Made by a program: the position numbers and the translations under genes. The notes under the pieces are model-generated. The model made no database searches. It had not been told where the DNA came from and saw nothing but the letters and a program-made list of their open reading frames with translations. Shown in pieces: positions 61,531 through 64,000 of a stretch of DNA of 64,000 nt. Position 1 is the first letter of the stretch; the number at the start of each line of letters is the position of its first letter. Origin of the DNA: Dirofilaria immitis (lineage: Eukaryota; Nematoda; Chromadorea; Rhabditida; Onchocercidae); assembly GCA_024305405.1 (NCBI GenBank), contig JAKNDB010000098.1, forward strand, positions 2,135,501 through 2,199,500, written 5' to 3'.

Positions 61531-63965
61531 ATGACTACAGTAGAAGATTATGATAAGGAGCGGCTAAAGATTCGTGGAGGTCCAAATTAAACTTTTTATT
61601 TTTTACTCAAATATCAAAAAGAAAAACTGAAAAGAAAAATTTATTGATGAGACATTTCATCTGAATTTTTGAAGACATTTCATTTGAAACGATGTTTTTA
61701 GCAAAATTCTTACGTAATATTTTACAAGACACGTAAAATAATTTAGAGCAATATGTAAGAAAAGAATCTGAAATTAATAATGGACAACAACGTAGTAAGA
61801 GAATAAATTGGCGACAATTTTTTATCATTTGCTCGATTCTTATCTCCGCATATCTTGTTAATGGTGAACATGCTCAAACAGTTTGCAATATATGTACTAC
61901 CGTACCAGCTGCTATTTTTACTTATGGACAACTTTCTGATCATACAACTCGAATTTTTGCTTATGTAAGTTTGAAGGTATTACGGTGAAACAAATAATTC
62001 AACATGTGTTACATAAAGGTTACAGTAGAGTAAATAATTCTAGCAAATAATTCTATCCATTTCAAGTGAAAGTTACAGTAAAGCAAATAATTCAATGTGT
62101 TACATAAAGGTTACGGTAGAGCAAATAATTTTATACACATAACATGAAAATTACAGCGAAAGCAAATAGTTCTACGTATGTTACGTAAAGATTACAGCAG
62201 AAGCAAATAATTCTATATATGTTATGTGTTACGTAAAGAAGTAATAATTGTACATATTAATTCTTATATAATAAGCAAAACGTCCTATATTTGTATGTCA
62301 CGTTTTACGTAAGTAATAGTTCTAGTATATATTACGGCAATTTTAACTATTCCCTATATAATATAGCAATAATAATTAAATGTATGTTTGAAATTTAATT
62401 ATAAATTAATGGAAGTGTCTTCAATTTAATTTCTAATATTTATTTTTGATTTTTAGCAAAATTTTGACCTGTTTGGAGTAAATTAAAGAAAATTCGATAA
62501 ATATTGCAATGAGAATGAAAAAATAATTTTATAAGAAATGATTGAAAATGAAATAGGATGAAATTTGAGAAATATAGAATTAATCAAATAATTAAATAAT
62601 AAATTGAATCATTAGATTTGATAATTTGAAATTAATTAATTTATGCCTTTTCTTCAGAAAATGAAATTCGAGAAATGTTAAATTAATCAAATAATTAAAT
62701 AATAAATTGAATCATTAGATTTGATAATTTGAAATTAATTAATTTATGCCTTTTTCTTCAGAAAATGAAATTCGAGAAATGTTAAATTAATCAATAATTA
62801 AATAATAAATTGAATCATTAGATTTGATAATTTGAAATTAATTAATTTATGCCTTTTTCTTCAGAAAATGAAATTCGAGAAATGTTAAATTAATCAATAA
62901 TTAAATAATAAATTGAATCATTAGATTTGATAATTTGAAATTAATTAATTTATGCCTTTTCTTCAGAAAATGAAATTCGAGAAATGTTAAATTAATCAAT
63001 AATTAAATAATAAATTGAATCATTAGATTTGATAATTTGAAATTAATTAATTTATGCCTTTTCTTCAGAAAATGAAATTCGAGAAATGTTAAATTAATCA
63101 ATAATTAAATAATAAATTGAATCATTAGATTTGATAATTTGAAATTAATTAATTTATGCCTTTTTCTTCAGAAAATGAAATTCGAGAAATGTTAAATTAA
63201 TCAAATAATTAAATAATAAATTGAATCATTAGATTTGATAATTTGAAATTAATTAAATGTTAAATGATTGAATTAGAATAAATTTGAAATTAATTAAATT
63301 TACATCGTTTTTCCTTCAGAAGGCAACACTTTTCTACTGGTCAATTCATGGAATTTTAATTGCATTTGATAGCATATTTATGGATGCATTTGGATATTTT
63401 TTGGCAAATTTATCCTTCTTATAATTCTATTTTTAATGTTATCTATCAATATGATATTGCGAAAAATTCGAAAAATTTACTTGAAACTGAACATCATCAA
63501 AAGCAACATAATATAATAGCTAATAAATCGATAATTAGTAGTACTAAACCATCATCATCATCATCATCACCAATAAATCTTCAATTTTCACCATATGGCT
63601 CACAATTTGGCCTTAATACTGCTATGACAATTACCGATGTTACACAATTTTCTGGCCAAGTAATTGTAATTTTATTTATTGCTTTTCTAATTAATTAATT
63701 AATTTAATTAAAAATTTTAAATTATTTGAATAATTTTGTATTTGCAAAAAAGAAAAAATAATAATAACAATTGGCTAATTTAGCTAATAAATGTAAAAAG
63801 TTTTTTTTTCTTATTTCTTGTTATTTTCAGCATCCGTTCAAAAATGACAATCGTTATAGTAGCCTAGTAACAGCATATTCCGTGGCACATAGCCCAGATA
63901 TGACCGCTTATTTGGATACATCTTATACGCATGATGGATCGCTTAAAACTGTTACTTCTAGTGAT
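61531..63965 (+). CDS. TB2/DP1/HVA22 (REEP-like) ER membrane-shaping protein; 3' end outside window
   Basis: Exons: 61531-61579 (MTTVEDYDKERLKIRG), 61747-61964, 63320-63659, 63831-63965, with a donor GTATGT at 63966 leading out of the window. Exon 2 codes NWRQFFIICSILISAYLVNG, a hydrophobic hairpin, then VCNICTTVPAAIFTYGQL, corresponding to the LCNLIGFGYPAYIS-type motif. Exon 3 reads LFYWSIHGILIAFDSIF, corresponding to LTYWVVYGVFSIAE of REEP5/6. With two single-base repairs (63397-63402 and one of 63462-63475) the second hairpin (FILLIILFLML) and a Ser-rich cytosolic tail follow, and all phases agree. REEP/Yop1 proteins form wedge-like membrane hairpins that curve ER tubules. Family assignment rests on pattern and topology; the sequence is divergent. 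Confidence 0.72.
61980..62345. repeat. Degenerate ~60-bp tandem repeat in REEP intron 2
   Basis: Variants of GTTACATAAAGGTTACAGTAGAGCAAATAATTCTA recur about six times, with increasing divergence. Confidence 0.75.
62577..63254. repeat. Six-copy 102-bp satellite carrying a 3' splice-site-like motif
   Basis: Copies begin (at TTTATGCC) at 62641, 62743, 62846, 62949, 63051 and 63153, preceded by a partial copy from about 62577. Each contains TTTTCTTCAGAAAATGAAA and AATCATTAGATTTGATAATT. Copies differ almost only in T-run length and in CAATAATT against CAAATAATT. The true acceptor of exon 3 (TTTTTCCTTCAG, 63319) lies 65 bp after the last copy. Confidence 0.95.
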
Positions 63966-64000
63966 GTATGTTAATAATTTTAAAATTTAATATTATATTT

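Noticed and set aside
62577..63254. CRISPR-like array
   Set aside because: Direct tandem repeats with no unique spacers, in a eukaryotic intron.

Overview
The window looks like nuclear DNA from a nematode. It is very AT-rich. Genes are split into many short exons, with GT..AG introns whose acceptors end in a T-rich run plus CAG or TAG. One gene (31548) starts two bases after a strong T-rich CAG acceptor with no donor upstream, as expected for spliced-leader trans-splicing. A patched-related gene, a large nematode family, is also present. I cannot name the species; a spirurid/filarial-like worm is a guess from AT content and intron style. No plasmid, phage, CRISPR, rRNA or tRNA was seen.

Layout. 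(1) 837-5301, plus strand: 3' part of a patched-related (PTR) transporter-like membrane protein, cut by the left edge. (2) 6025-17287, minus: complete melted/VEPH1 orthologue, 19 exons, about 969 aa, with a C-terminal PH domain; it converges on the PTR gene. (3) 17288-23937: gene-free DNA with microsatellites, inverted repeats and a more GC-rich patch near 19.4-19.6 kb that may be the upstream non-coding exon or promoter of gene 2. (4) 23938-29901, minus: 19-exon RUN plus Rubicon-homology protein of the PLEKHM1/Rubicon family, about 857 aa. (5) 31548-32947, plus: ESCRT-III CHMP4/Snf7 (VPS32), four exons, divergent from gene 4. (6) 32948-42450: about 9.5 kb of AT-rich intergenic DNA holding several tandem duplications and an inverted pair of related ORF-bearing repeats. 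(7) 46675-60386, plus (possible 5' exons from 42455): type IV (zeta/iota-like) diacylglycerol kinase with two C1 domains and a complete catalytic and accessory domain but no ankyrin repeats. (8) 61531-63965, plus: TB2/DP1/HVA22 (REEP-like) ER membrane protein, running off the right edge, with a six-copy satellite in its second intron.

The most striking cross-gene signal is that conserved coding frames break repeatedly at short A/T runs. In nearly every case one extra base in the run restores both the protein similarity and the exon phase. About 13 such sites occur across six unrelated genes, including the normally essential CHMP4. The simplest reading is homopolymer under-calling in the assembly, not gene decay, so naive ORF calling truncates or splits these genes. 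I found no convincing novel biological system. The most unusual candidates are the inverted ORF-repeat pair (35.5/37.7 kb), the intronic satellite that carries copies of a 3' splice-site motif, a foldback element at 20.5 kb, and a GC-AG intron in the DGK gene.

The genes share no single pathway. Several are membrane-traffic or lipid-signalling genes (RUN/RH protein in autophagy and lysosome traffic, CHMP4 in ESCRT-III, DGK and the melted PH protein in lipid signalling, REEP in ER shaping), but their proximity is probably chance.
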